Below, piece by piece: positions 51,648-60,701 of a stretch of 64,000 nucleotides of DNA. Each line of letters begins with the position of its first letter. The stretch's first letter is position 1. Source of the DNA: Paenibacillus luteus. Lineage in GTDB: Bacteria > Bacillota > Bacilli > Paenibacillales > Paenibacillaceae. The stretch spans positions 1-64,000 of the forward strand of contig NZ_SKCD01000021.1 in NCBI RefSeq assembly GCF_006542765.1, written 5' to 3'. The notes below the pieces were generated by a model. The model was not told where the DNA came from and ran no database searches. It saw only the letters and a program-made list of their open reading frames with translations. A program made the position numbers and the translations under genes.

Positions 51648-53051
51648 ATGAACGCTAATCAGACTCGCAAAAAAGTAACCATTGCCTTGTTCGTAGCTAC
51701 GTTTCTAGCAGCGATTGAAGGAACGATTGTCAGCACGGCAATGCCAAGCATAACTGGGGAACTGCAAGGCATTCAACAATACAGCTGGATTATTTCAATC
51801 TATTTGCTTGCAACGGTTATTACAACTCCTGTGTATGGCAAGCTGTCCGATTTGTACGGACGGAAAAAAATGTTCATTATTGGAGCTTTGATCTTTCTTG
51901 CTGGTTCCATGCTGTCCGGCGTGGCCCAGTCGATGAATCAGCTCATATGGTTTCGGGCTTTGCAGGGCTTGGGGGCCGGAGCGTTAACCACGATTCCTTA
52001 TACTATTATCGGGGATTTGTATCCCTTTGAGCAACGGGCTAAAGTCCAAGGTTGGATGTCGAGTATTTGGGGAATTGCAGGAATATCTGGTCCTTTAATG
52101 GGCGGCCTGCTTGTCGATTACATATCTTGGAGAGCGATTTTTTACATGAATTTGCCTTTCGGCATCGTTGCCATCTATTTATTATCGACTTCCTTGCGGG
52201 AGACGATCGAGAAGAAGAAAAGACATATCGACTATCCTGGAATTGTTACCTTTACGATCGCCATGTTCAGCTTCCTATATGCCATGACGCTGCTGCGTGA
52301 AAATACGGACGAATCCGGCTCTTTCGGGCTGATGGGCTTGCTGTTCGGTATTGCTGTATTGTTTTTTATTATTTTTGCTCGTATCGAAGTTCGGTCACCC
52401 GAGCCAATCATTCCCTTTCAACTGTTTCGCATTCGGATCATAAGCATGGCGAATTTGGACAGTTTTTTGCTCTGTGTCATTAACGTAGTCATTATTTTTT
52501 ATTTACCGCTCTGGATTCAAGGCGTCTACGACAAACCAGCCACTTATTCCGGCCTTGCCATGATTCCGCTTTCTGTCGCATGGCCGCTCGGTTCGATTTT
52601 GGCAGGCAATTGGATCTCCAAAAAAGGATTGCGGTTTATCGGCGTGATGGGTTCTTGCTTCTTGCTAGCCAGCAGTATCGGTTTTGCTTTCATGACAGCT
52701 TCCACATCTATTGTATTATTCATCGTCTACACCTTTATGGCCGGGTTGTCATTTGGTTTGTCACTGACGTCCTTGACGGTTGCCGTATCTTCTTCGGTAG
52801 GCTGGGAGCTTCGGGGCTCCGCCGTAGCCAGCAATAATTTCATTCGTACCTTAGGGCAAACGATTGGAATTACGATATTCGGCCTGCTGCTCCATACCGG
52901 CAGTGCGGATACGATTGAGGCATCGGTTCTTTCTGCAAGCTTACATACGATCTTTGTTTGGGTGGCCGTTTTATCGGTGTTTGTTGTCCTTGTGTCCATC
53001 GGATTGCCAAAGCTGAATCAAGCTGAACAGCAGCAAAGAAACGCATCATAG
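51648..53051 (+). CDS. MFS drug transporter, DHA2 (14-helix) family
   Basis: About 467 residues and 14 predicted helices. Motif D-like L-A-A-I-E-G-T-I-V-S-T-A-M-P (helix 1), motif A G-K-L-S-D-L-Y-G-R-K (loop 2-3) and motif C-like G-I-S-G-P-L-M-G-G (helix 5) are present. These EmrB/QacA-type proteins export drugs with protons. ATG 51648 follows GAAAGG. The longer frame from 51567 adds an unlikely hydrophobic lead. It is cotranscribed with the beta-lactamase-like gene 17 bp downstream. Confidence 0.9.
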   Translation: MNANQTRKKVTIALFVATFLAAIEGTIVSTAMPSITGELQGIQQYSWIISIYLLATVITTPVYGKLSDLYGRKKMFIIGALIFLAGSMLSGVAQSMNQLIWFRALQGLGAGALTTIPYTIIGDLYPFEQRAKVQGWMSSIWGIAGISGPLMGGLLVDYISWRAIFYMNLPFGIVAIYLLSTSLRETIEKKKRHIDYPGIVTFTIAMFSFLYAMTLLRENTDESGSFGLMGLLFGIAVLFFIIFARIEVRSPEPIIPFQLFRIRIISMANLDSFLLCVINVVIIFYLPLWIQGVYDKPATYSGLAMIPLSVAWPLGSILAGNWISKKGLRFIGVMGSCFLLASSIGFAFMTASTSIVLFIVYTFMAGLSFGLSLTSLTVAVSSSVGWELRGSAVASNNFIRTLGQTIGITIFGLLLHTGSADTIEASVLSASLHTIFVWVAVLSVFVVLVSIGLPKLNQAEQQQRNAS

Positions 53052-53068
53052 AAAGGTCGTCACCGGAT

Positions 53069-54040
53069 ATGAAACCAATGGATCTGGATTCCTATAACAA
53101 GCAACTTTCAGAATGGAAAATAAACACGGTTATCGTATTGCAGGGCGAGCGCCTACTCGGTGAATGGTACGCAGGCGGCAAAGATTCGATCGGTCCTTTA
53201 TATTCCTGTACGAAGAGCATTTTGTCCGTTCTTATCGGAATTGCGGTTGATAAAGGTGTTCTTGCGGATGTGGAGCAGCCGATCACAACCTATCTTAAGC
53301 ATCCGAAAGAAATCTCAAAGGCGCTCAGCCAGATTACGATCAAGCATTTGCTTACGATGACACCGGGATTTGAATGGCCAGATTTTGATAAGCCTTACAA
53401 AACGTTCAAAGCAGCGCCAGATCCGGTAGCATACGTTTTTGACCAGCCGCTTATTTCCGCACCGGGAGCTGCTTTTGCCTATAATTCGGGAGGATCGCAT
53501 TTACTATCGGCGATTCTAACGGAAGCGGCAGGCATGTCTGCGCTTTCTTTCGCAAAGGAGCATTTGTTTGAACCGCTTGGCTTCCAAAGTGCTCGCTGGA
53601 TGGAAAGAGCGGGTGTTAATGAAGGGGGAACGGGGCTATTTCTCTCCGAAAGAGATCTGGCACGAATCGGCAGTCTCTATGCCCAAAAAGGTCGTTTCGG
53701 GAATAATCAGCTCGTGTCGGCAGCATGGGTGGATGAGTCTACAGCGCTGCATCACAAAGGACTTTTACAATATGAGCCCCCGATCTACGGAGGGTATGGC
53801 TACCATTGGTGGTACTCGCCTGAGAGCTATAACGGCCAATGCGACTGTTATTTTGCATTTGGACATGGCGGACAATATTTGCTAATTGTTCCGGAGTATG
53901 AGCTGGTTATTGTGATTCGCAAAAAAATAACGAAGCGGAACGATGCCATGTTTGCGAGAAGATTCATTTTTGAGCATTTGATCCCCGATTTCTTGACATC
54001 GGTTCGCAATTCTCAAAAATTAAGCATAAAAAAACTATAA
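53069..54040 (+). CDS. serine hydrolase of the beta-lactamase (class C-like) family
   Basis: A 323-residue protein without a visible signal peptide, so probably cytosolic. Active-site motifs: S-C-T-K (Ser 46, Lys 49), Y-N-S (138-140) and H-G-G near residue 273. Esterase, amidase or D-aminopeptidase activities are common in this family; true beta-lactamase activity is unlikely without export. It sits directly behind the drug transporter and ends at a strong terminator. Confidence 0.85.
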   Translation: MKPMDLDSYNKQLSEWKINTVIVLQGERLLGEWYAGGKDSIGPLYSCTKSILSVLIGIAVDKGVLADVEQPITTYLKHPKEISKALSQITIKHLLTMTPGFEWPDFDKPYKTFKAAPDPVAYVFDQPLISAPGAAFAYNSGGSHLLSAILTEAAGMSALSFAKEHLFEPLGFQSARWMERAGVNEGGTGLFLSERDLARIGSLYAQKGRFGNNQLVSAAWVDESTALHHKGLLQYEPPIYGGYGYHWWYSPESYNGQCDCYFAFGHGGQYLLIVPEYELVIVIRKKITKRNDAMFARRFIFEHLIPDFLTSVRNSQKLSIKKL

Positions 54041-54047
54041 AATGAAA

Positions 54048-54075
54048 GGCACCGATCTTGAATCGGTGCCTTTTT
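54048..54075 (+). terminator. intrinsic terminator after the serine hydrolase gene
   Basis: GGCACCGAT (54048-54056) and ATCGGTGCC (54062-54070) form a perfect stem with a 5-nt loop, followed by TTTTT. It is seven bases after the stop. Confidence 0.9.
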
Positions 54076-54381
54076 GAATTCTTGCGTAAAGTATATGTTA
54101 TGTTCGAACGAAATTCGAAAGATGTGCGTATAATTATTTCATGAAATGTATTGCTTAACGGTGAATTCTGCATTATGATGTTATATAATCTTACATTATG
54201 AAAGTGAAACGTCTTATTTACTTTCTGTTTGCATTTTTATAGTTGACCATAGCGTAAAGGTGGGCGTTTGTAATGCTACCTTTTAAGCAGCGATAAAGAA
54301 GTTGTTTGTCCACTCTAAAAAGTCTGAAAATTACAATAATTATATGAGCAACTTGCGAGTTCGTCATGAGGGGGAAGTTAG
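54076..54381. other. upstream region of the purine locus
   Basis: This AT-rich 306-bp gap contains the inverted repeat TTCGAA-CGAAA-TTCGAA (54103-54119) and no gene. No purine riboswitch core was recognised. The last bases hold the GAGGGGG ribosome site of the amidohydrolase. The promoter was not pinned down. Confidence 0.4.
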
Positions 54382-55707
54382 ATGTCTACGTTATTAATTC
54401 GCAACGCAGTTGTCATGACGATGAATGCGCAGGATGACATTTTTACTGGAGTTGTTTTAATAAAAGGAAATCGGATTATGCAGTTAGGTGAAGGGCTTGA
54501 GGCGATGGATGCAGACCGGGTAATTGACGCTGGTGGCAAAGTGCTGCTTCCAGGTTTCGTGCAGACACATATTCATCTTTGTCAGACGCTGTTCCGTGGC
54601 AGAGCTGATGATCTGTCGCTTATTGAATGGCTGAAAGAAAAAATTTGGCCGCTCGAAGCCGCACACAGCGAGGATTCCGTTTATTATTCGGCTATGTTAG
54701 GAATTGGCGAGCTGATCCGCAGCGGAACAACGACGATATTGGATATGGAAACCGTGCATTATACGGAATCGGCTTTTCAAGCCATTAAGGAAAGCGGCAT
54801 TCGGGCACTCTCAGGCAAGGTGATGATGGACCATGGCACTGAGGTACCTCTAGCTCTGCAAGAGAATACACAAAAATCGCTGCAGGACAGCGTGGATTTG
54901 CTGGAGAAGTGGCATGGCGCAGAAAATGGGAGAATTCAATATGCGTTCTGTCCGCGATTTGTTGTTTCTTGTACAGAAGAGTTGCTTGTCGGTGTTCGTG
55001 ACTTGTCAGCGAAGTACGGTGTAATGGTACACACCCATGCTTCCGAAAATGCAGGCGAAATCGCGATGGTGGAAGCGGAGCGCGGCATGCGGAATGTCAT
55101 CTACCTGGATCACATTGGCCTCGCAAAGCCGAATTTGATTTTAGCTCATAGCATTTGGCTGGATGATGAGGAGAAACGGATCATTCGCGAGCGGGGAGTA
55201 AAAGTTACGCATTGTCCCGGCTCTAATATGAAGCTGTCATCCGGTGTGGCAGAGATCCCGCTATTGCTTGAACAAGGAATTGATGTCGGAATTGGAGCAG
55301 ATGGCGCACCCTGCAATAACAACCTGGATATGTTTCAGGAAATGAGATTAACGGCTTACATGCAGAAGGTGAAGCATGGTCCCACAGTGATGAACGCAAG
55401 GACGGTTTTGCGAATGGCGACGATGGGAGGCGCGAAAGTGCTCGGATTAGAAAAGGAGATCGGCAGCATCGAGGCAGGCAAACTTGCGGATTTGCAGCTG
55501 CTGGATTTGGAGGACTTCCACGTGTACCCATCTTTTGATGCGGACTGGTATTCCCGAGTTGTATATGCCGCGACTAGAGGCGATGTGGATACGGTCCTTA
55601 TCGACGGACAGCTGGTCATGGAGAACAAACTTGTTAGGACGGTTGACAAAAAGATCGTACTGAAGGAAGCGGACCGCTCGCTAAGAAAGCTAATTGAGCG
55701 GCTATAG
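54382..55707 (+). CDS. amidohydrolase, guanine/8-oxoguanine deaminase-like
   Basis: A 441-residue Atz/Trz-type cytosolic deaminase. Metal ligands are in T-H-I-H-L (His 63 and 65), T-H-A-S-E-N, the L-A-H-S-I-W-L histidine, and G-I-G-A-D-G-A-P. A typical C-terminal G-S-I-E-A-G-K-L-A-D-L return to the small beta domain follows. Family members deaminate guanine, 8-oxoguanine, isoxanthopterin or triazines. The downstream xanthine dehydrogenase genes make guanine to xanthine the most sensible reaction. First gene of the purine locus. Confidence 0.82.
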   Translation: MSTLLIRNAVVMTMNAQDDIFTGVVLIKGNRIMQLGEGLEAMDADRVIDAGGKVLLPGFVQTHIHLCQTLFRGRADDLSLIEWLKEKIWPLEAAHSEDSVYYSAMLGIGELIRSGTTTILDMETVHYTESAFQAIKESGIRALSGKVMMDHGTEVPLALQENTQKSLQDSVDLLEKWHGAENGRIQYAFCPRFVVSCTEELLVGVRDLSAKYGVMVHTHASENAGEIAMVEAERGMRNVIYLDHIGLAKPNLILAHSIWLDDEEKRIIRERGVKVTHCPGSNMKLSSGVAEIPLLLEQGIDVGIGADGAPCNNNLDMFQEMRLTAYMQKVKHGPTVMNARTVLRMATMGGAKVLGLEKEIGSIEAGKLADLQLLDLEDFHVYPSFDADWYSRVVYAATRGDVDTVLIDGQLVMENKLVRTVDKKIVLKEADRSLRKLIERL

Positions 55708-55774
55708 GAATAAAGTTCGTTCAAACGGCTAATCGAAACCTTTGCAAGGGTAGATGCTTAGGGAGGGAAATCGG

Positions 55775-56830
55775 ATGGATATGCATGAGGTATTAACTGC
55801 GGTGAAGAAGCAGGATCAGCGAGCAGTACTTGCCACTATCATTTGTGTGGAGGGCCATTCTTATCGGAAGGCAGGGGCAACGATGCTCTTCATGCTCGGC
55901 GGTAAGCAAGTAGGCACCATTAGCCCGGGCTGTCTGGAGCATGATCTTATGGAGCGTGCCGAGGAGATATGGGCTACAGGCCGCATTGTATGCATCGACT
56001 ACAACATGAATCAGGATGAAGATATAGTCTGGGGCGAAGCGATCGGCTGCGGAGGGGAAATTCGCCTGCTGCTTGAGCCGGTGGATGAACGTTTGCGAGC
56101 GGTTTTGCTGAAAGTGAAAGAGAAAAACGACGAAGGCCATTCAGTTAAACTTACTCGAAGCTGGAATGACCTCGATATCAATTATACGCTATCTGAAGGT
56201 ACAGGCGATGAAGATGCAATAGCGTATACCGAAAGGCATGATGAGGGATTAAAGATGATGTCCATGGACATCAGTCCAAGGCCCCGGCTTGTTTTGTTTG
56301 GAGCGGGTAAGGATGCGGATGCTTTATGCGCCTTGGTGAAATCAATCGGATTCCATATCATTATTGCGGATTGGCGGGCAGCAATATGCACAAAGGAGCG
56401 CTATCCGGATGCAGAGTGTATCGTAGGTACGCCTGAGGAGATTATGGAGGAGGTTGGCTTTCGCCCGGAGGATTATTTAATCGTATGCAGCCATCAGCTT
56501 CAGCAGGATAGGGAAATGATTCGACTTGCTTTGCCGCTGAAGCTGGTGTACATCGGTGTCATGGGCTCGAAGAAACGGATTCGGCTATTGTTCGAAACCT
56601 TTTTAATTCCATCGAATGTAAGAGCACCCATAGGTCTGTCTATTGGTGCAGATGGTCCCGCAGAAATCGCGGTTAGCGTTGCTGCTGAACTCATTGCCAT
56701 TAGAGTTGGGATTAAGCAGCGCTCTAGGAAGGAGTGGGGGAGGGATGTCGATTTCGGCCCTTTATTTGGCGGCAGGGCAAAGCAGGCGCATGGGAGTTCG
56801 CAAGCAATCGCTAGAGCTGGCGACAAATAA
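55775..56830 (+). CDS. xdhC: XdhC-family molybdenum cofactor insertion/maturation factor
   Basis: About 351 residues. The N-terminal XdhC/CoxI domain starts A-V-L-A-T-I-I-C-V-E-G-H-S-Y-R-K-A-G-A, and contains G-C-L-E-H-D-L and G-C-G-G-E-I-R-L-L-L-E. The C-terminal Rossmann domain has V-L-F-G-A-G-K-D-A-D-A and Y-I-G-V-M-G-S-K-K-R. XdhC binds, protects and sulfurates the molybdenum cofactor and inserts it into xanthine dehydrogenase. ATG 55775 follows GGGAGGG. It overlaps the next gene by 86 bases. Confidence 0.9.
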   Translation: MDMHEVLTAVKKQDQRAVLATIICVEGHSYRKAGATMLFMLGGKQVGTISPGCLEHDLMERAEEIWATGRIVCIDYNMNQDEDIVWGEAIGCGGEIRLLLEPVDERLRAVLLKVKEKNDEGHSVKLTRSWNDLDINYTLSEGTGDEDAIAYTERHDEGLKMMSMDISPRPRLVLFGAGKDADALCALVKSIGFHIIIADWRAAICTKERYPDAECIVGTPEEIMEEVGFRPEDYLIVCSHQLQQDREMIRLALPLKLVYIGVMGSKKRIRLLFETFLIPSNVRAPIGLSIGADGPAEIAVSVAAELIAIRVGIKQRSRKEWGRDVDFGPLFGGRAKQAHGSSQAIARAGDK

Positions 56831-57422
56831 GCCGCTTGCTAGCCTTGCTCTCCAAGCTCTCAAATTCAGTTCTGTATCACATGTGGTTGTCGTTGTACAT
56901 CCAGAAGACCCGCTATCTTGGCTGCCTAAGCGAGAGAAACTTAGCGCTAGCCATTCGTTTGCAGAGGGGAGCCCTGTAGTCAGCATAGCTCCGTGCAGGG
57001 AGGCGTCCAAGGGGATGGCGCATTCCATCAAATATGGGCTTGGCGTGCTATTGGAGGAAGATCCGACTGTTGAAGCTGTTTGCATTGCTTTAGCAGATCA
57101 GCCGTTTATTTCAGCCGAAAGGATCGAGGAGCTTATTCTTTATTGGCGAAGCCAGCCAGAGCTGGACTTCGTTGCGACGACATCCGGAGAATTAAGTGAA
57201 GGAACTCCTGTTTTGATGCCGCCTGCGGTTATAGCTCGTTCTATGTTTGCAGCTTTAATGGAATTAGAGGGGGATGTTGGTGCCCGGAAACTGTTTCAAT
57301 CATCGGTGTTCAAAGGAGAAGGTCTGACCGTAAGCGATAAGGCTTGTTTAATGGACGTTGATACGGTATCAGAGATGGAAGCAGCGAAAAATCACTATTC
57401 AAAAGGGCGAATTCAATATTAA
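56745..57422 (+). CDS. MobA-like molybdenum cofactor cytidylyltransferase (PucB/MocA-like)
   Basis: About 225 residues, a nucleotidyltransferase. L-Y-L-A-A-G-Q-S-R-R-M-G is the NTP-binding signature, followed by the V-C-I-A-L-A-D-Q-P-F-I metal site (D-Q-P) and D-V-D-T near the end. In xanthine-dehydrogenase gene sets such proteins convert Moco to the cytosine dinucleotide form or otherwise serve the enzyme. ATG 56745 follows GGGGGAGGG and lies inside xdhC in another frame; the upstream frame from 56643 is spurious. Confidence 0.85.
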   Translation: MSISALYLAAGQSRRMGVRKQSLELATNKPLASLALQALKFSSVSHVVVVVHPEDPLSWLPKREKLSASHSFAEGSPVVSIAPCREASKGMAHSIKYGLGVLLEEDPTVEAVCIALADQPFISAERIEELILYWRSQPELDFVATTSGELSEGTPVLMPPAVIARSMFAALMELEGDVGARKLFQSSVFKGEGLTVSDKACLMDVDTVSEMEAAKNHYSKGRIQY

Positions 57423-57437
57423 TTTTGATTATATGTA

Positions 57438-57558
57438 AATATATATAACATTAAAAAAAACGGTTTTTGCTATGGAATTTTGTTTTAATAGGTATTATGT
57501 TTATTTGTTGAAAATTAATGTTATATATATTGACGTAAAGTTAACGTAGATATATATT
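57438..57558 (+). promoter_or_regulatory. promoter with a 16-bp inverted repeat reaching the -35 box
   Basis: TTGACG (57530-57535) and TATATT (57553-57558), 17 bp apart, form a good sigma-A promoter about 160 bp before the lipoprotein gene. A perfect 16-bp inverted repeat has its right arm at 57516-57531, overlapping the first two bases of the -35 box, and its left arm at 57438-57453, 62 bp away. The arms are a plausible pair of operator sites for a looping repressor or activator. It is not a purine riboswitch by eye. Confidence 0.55.
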
Positions 57559-57717
57559 GAAAGTAAGTGATTGGTTTCCACCAAAACTAGTAAAAGCTAC
57601 GAAAGCTAATCTTAAAAGGCGGACGTAAGCATTTTGCGACAGGAGTATGGCGGCTCATTTGCAACTAGTATAGTCATCTGCTATCTCTTGAAAAATAGAG
57701 AGTCGGGGAGGAACAGT

Positions 57718-58878
57718 ATGAAACCTTACAAAAAGGCAATGTTCACAGGTGCAGCACTTCTTTTATCGCTCGTATTGGTCCTTAGCGGTTGTTCTGGCAA
57801 CAACGCAAACAAGAATGCTAACGGTGGCGCAACCACAAAGCCGACGGAGGCAGCCACTGAAGGCACCGCGACAGATGAGCCCGCAAAACTTCCGCGCGTC
57901 GCATTTGTTTATATCGGTCCTCCAGGAGACGGCGGCTGGACATTTGAGCATGACAAGGGCCGATTGTACATGGAGGAGAAGCTGGGGATTAAAGCGGATA
58001 CGGTCGAAAACGTACCGGAGAGCGCAGATGCCGAACGAATCATTACGGAGCTTGCGCAAAACCACGACGTCATCTTTACAACAAGCTTCGGTTATATGGA
58101 TTACACGTTAAATGTGGCCAAAAAATTTCCTGACGTAAAGTTTCTTCATACCGCCGGGTACAAAACGAATGACAATATGGGCACGTTTTTCGGGAAAAAC
58201 TATGATGCCAGCTATTTAAGCGGCATTGCAGCAGGGAAAGTAACGAAGAAAAACGTGATCGGTTATGTCGGAGCGTTTCCTATACCGGAGGTTATCTATA
58301 ACATCAATGCCTTTGCGCTTGGCGTGCAAAGCGTAAATCCGGATGCCAAAGTAAGCGTCGTATGGACCAATACCTGGTATGATCCGACAACCGAGCGGCA
58401 AGCGGCGGTCAGCTTGCTTGATAAAGGAGCGGATGTGCTGCTGGCATATCAAGACTCCCCAGCCACTCTACAAGCGGCAGCCGAACGGGGCGCAATGGCT
58501 GGAGGCAATGACTCGGATATGACGCGTTTTGCTCCAGAAGCCTACTTGACGAACCCGATTTGGAACTGGGGTCCGTATTACACGAAGACCGTTCAGGACA
58601 TCATCGATGGTACTTGGAAAAGCGAGCAATATTCGGGTTCACTCGCCGATGGAATGGTTGATATCGCACCGATTGGGCCCAGCGTGCCTGAGGATGTAAA
58701 AACGCTTGTCACAGACACGAAAGCCAAACTCATTAACGGAGAGCTGAATGTCTTTACTGGACCAATCACGGATGCTTCGGGAGCAGTGAAGGTCGAAGAA
58801 GGTAAAACGCTGACGCTCGACGATATTTTAGTTATGGACTGGTTTGTCAAAGGCGTTGAAGGAACGATTCCGAAATAA
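57718..58878 (+). CDS. BMP-family nucleoside-binding ABC lipoprotein
   Basis: About 386 residues. The signal peptide ends V-L-S-G-C (Cys 25 lipidated) and a low-complexity Asn/Thr linker follows. The BMP/PnrA-like binding domain begins P-R-V-A-F-V-Y-I-G-P-P-G-D-G-G-W-T. T-G-P-I near the C-terminus is typical. BMP proteins capture purine nucleosides for uptake. ATG 57718 follows GGGGAGG; the frame from 57634 is an unlikely extension. Next to purine catabolic genes, nucleosides or purine bases are the expected cargo. Confidence 0.9.
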   Translation: MKPYKKAMFTGAALLLSLVLVLSGCSGNNANKNANGGATTKPTEAATEGTATDEPAKLPRVAFVYIGPPGDGGWTFEHDKGRLYMEEKLGIKADTVENVPESADAERIITELAQNHDVIFTTSFGYMDYTLNVAKKFPDVKFLHTAGYKTNDNMGTFFGKNYDASYLSGIAAGKVTKKNVIGYVGAFPIPEVIYNINAFALGVQSVNPDAKVSVVWTNTWYDPTTERQAAVSLLDKGADVLLAYQDSPATLQAAAERGAMAGGNDSDMTRFAPEAYLTNPIWNWGPYYTKTVQDIIDGTWKSEQYSGSLADGMVDIAPIGPSVPEDVKTLVTDTKAKLINGELNVFTGPITDASGAVKVEEGKTLTLDDILVMDWFVKGVEGTIPK

Positions 58879-58897
58879 GCAGATTTACGCATATCGA

Positions 58898-58937
58898 TAA
58901 ATCAACAAATCCCTGAATGAAGGGATTTGTTGATTTA
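58898..58937. terminator. 17-bp perfect hairpin after the lipoprotein gene
   Basis: TAAATCAACAAATCCCT (58898-58914) pairs perfectly with 58921-58937 over a 6-nt loop. No T-run follows, so it may be a partial terminator or an mRNA-stabilising element. It would allow more lipoprotein than ATPase from one transcript. Confidence 0.65.
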
Positions 58938-58994
58938 TAAACAGCTATTTCCGCAAACGCCCGCTTCCCATTCATAAAACGGAACAGACGAAAC

Positions 58995-59151
58995 TTACGT
59001 TTCTAATACAAAACAAAGTCAATGCTTACGAAGCTGTTTTGTACTAGAAACGCAGATGAATCTTACGTTTCTGGTACAAAACTAAGTTAATGCTTACGAA
59101 GTAGTTTTTTACCAGAAACGTAGATGAACCTTACGTTTCTGGTAAAAAACT
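58995..59151. repeat. 68-bp tandem repeat forming hairpins ahead of the ATPase gene
   Basis: Two 68-bp units (58995-59062, 59063-59130) and a third partial unit (59131-59151) all begin TTACGTTTCT. Adjacent unit ends form hairpins with a 9-nt loop GATGAAYCT. Arms 59035-59054/59064-59083 have three mismatches. Arms 59103-59122/59132-59151 are a perfect 20-bp stem. The last ends two bases before AGGAGGG (59154-59160), the ribosome site of the ATPase gene. Confidence 0.85.
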
Positions 59152-59165
59152 TTAGGAGGGAACCT

Positions 59166-60701
59166 ATGCATGAAACGTACTCGGTAGAGATGAGAGGGAT
59201 TGTAAAGCAGTTCGGGACGGTCATCGCGAATGACCATGTTGACTTTCATGCGAAGCCCGGACAAATTCATGCGCTGCTTGGAGAGAACGGAGCGGGCAAG
59301 AGCACGATGATGTGTATGCTCTCGGGTGTCTATCGACCCACGAGCGGCGATATTCTCATCCATGGCAAACCGGTCAAGATCCGATCGCCGAAGGATGCCA
59401 TGAAGCTTGGAGTAGGTATGGTTTTTCAAAATTTCCGGCTGGTCCAAACCTTGACTGCTGCAGAAAATATTGTGCTTGGAGAGAAATCTTCCTTTTGGCG
59501 GGGGCCGAAATGGATGAGCAGCAAGCAGCAGGAAATTGAAGCGATAGCGGACCATTTTGGCTTAGCGTTTCCAGTGAACCGGCCGATCTGGCAATTGTCC
59601 GTAGGTGAGCAGCAGCGGGTAGAAATCGTCAAAACGCTATACCGCGGAGCGGAGCTCATCATTTTGGATGAACCTACTTCGGTGCTGACGCCTGGCGAGG
59701 CTGAGCAGCTGTTCATGACGCTGCAGCGAATGAAAGATGAAGGCAAGACGGTCATTCTGACCACCCATAAGCTGAAGGAGGTCATGTCCGCTGCGGACCA
59801 TATTTCGGTTATGCGCAAGGGGAAGCTAATTCACTCTATGGAGAAGACAGCTACAAATGAGCGTGAGCTGGCAAAGCTGATGGTCGGCAAGGAGATTGGC
59901 GAGAACCGGACGTTCCAGCCGCGCCCGCAAGGAAAGGTTTTGCTTACCGTGTCCCGAGTCGATGTGCAGGCGGATCATGGAAGAAAATCGCTTGATCAAT
60001 TTTCGCTAAATGTCCATGAGGGGGAAATTGTCGGTGTCGCCGGCGTAGCGGGTAATGGGCAGAAGGAGCTTGCCGAGGTGCTGACAGGACTTCGGAGCTG
60101 GAAGCAGGGGAAGATTCATTTTGCAGGCAAGGAGTTGAAGAACGGTTCGGTTCGGGCGGCGATTGAGGCGGGGATCGCTCATGTACCGGAAAATCGAATG
60201 AAAAGCGGGCTTGCCGGCAGCTTGGGGATCGTTGACAATCTGTTGTTCAAAACGTACCGAACGGAAGAGCGATCACGCTTAGGTTTTCTTCGAACAGGTA
60301 AAAATCGCTCCTGGTCACAAGGGCTGGTCGATCAATTCGATGTAAAAACGGCGGGACTGGATACGCCAGTTCAGCAATTGTCGGGTGGAAACCAACAAAA
60401 GCTGCTTTTTGCAAGGGAGGTTAACCAGGAGCCGCTCCTGATGGTAGCCGTGCATCCAACGCAGGGGCTTGATGTCGGGGCTGCGGAGGGGGTTCATCTA
60501 CTTTTAGGGAAAATGAGGGATGAAGGTAAAAGTGTATTGTTGATTTCAGAGGATCTGGATGAGGTCATTCAGCTGTCTAACCGCATTCTCGTTATTTTCA
60601 ACGGAAAAATCGTTGGCGAGATGGCGCGGGAGGATGCAGATCGTGAGAAGATCGGCATGTATATGGCAGGCCTCCAATCGGCGGAGGAGGAAGCTGGATG
60701 A
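59166..60701 (+). CDS. ABC transporter ATP-binding protein, nucleoside uptake (double ABC domain)
   Basis: About 511 residues with two ABC domains in tandem. Domain 1 has G-E-N-G-A-G-K-S-T, the signature L-S-V-G-E-Q-Q-R and I-I-L-D-E-P-T-S. Domain 2 has the degenerate Walker A G-V-A-G-N-G-Q-K-E, the signature L-S-G-G-N-Q-Q-K and a Q-G-L-D-V-G segment, as normal for RbsA/NupA-type proteins. It energises uptake via the two permeases that follow. ATG 59166 follows AGGAGGG; its stop overlaps the next start. Confidence 0.92.
   Translation: MHETYSVEMRGIVKQFGTVIANDHVDFHAKPGQIHALLGENGAGKSTMMCMLSGVYRPTSGDILIHGKPVKIRSPKDAMKLGVGMVFQNFRLVQTLTAAENIVLGEKSSFWRGPKWMSSKQQEIEAIADHFGLAFPVNRPIWQLSVGEQQRVEIVKTLYRGAELIILDEPTSVLTPGEAEQLFMTLQRMKDEGKTVILTTHKLKEVMSAADHISVMRKGKLIHSMEKTATNERELAKLMVGKEIGENRTFQPRPQGKVLLTVSRVDVQADHGRKSLDQFSLNVHEGEIVGVAGVAGNGQKELAEVLTGLRSWKQGKIHFAGKELKNGSVRAAIEAGIAHVPENRMKSGLAGSLGIVDNLLFKTYRTEERSRLGFLRTGKNRSWSQGLVDQFDVKTAGLDTPVQQLSGGNQQKLLFAREVNQEPLLMVAVHPTQGLDVGAAEGVHLLLGKMRDEGKSVLLISEDLDEVIQLSNRILVIFNGKIVGEMAREDADREKIGMYMAGLQSAEEEAG

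Noticed and set aside
53069-54040. Antibiotic-resistance beta-lactamase
   Set aside because: Active-site motifs are present, but no export signal is visible and the family is dominated by esterases and peptidases, so a resistance role is not supported.
57423-57535. Purine riboswitch upstream of the nucleoside-transport lipoprotein
   Set aside because: The long AT-rich stem was tempting, but the conserved junction bases and the paired loops of the purine aptamer could not be found.
58995-59151. CRISPR array
   Set aside because: Units are adjacent 68-bp copies with related sequence throughout, not short repeats separated by unique spacers.
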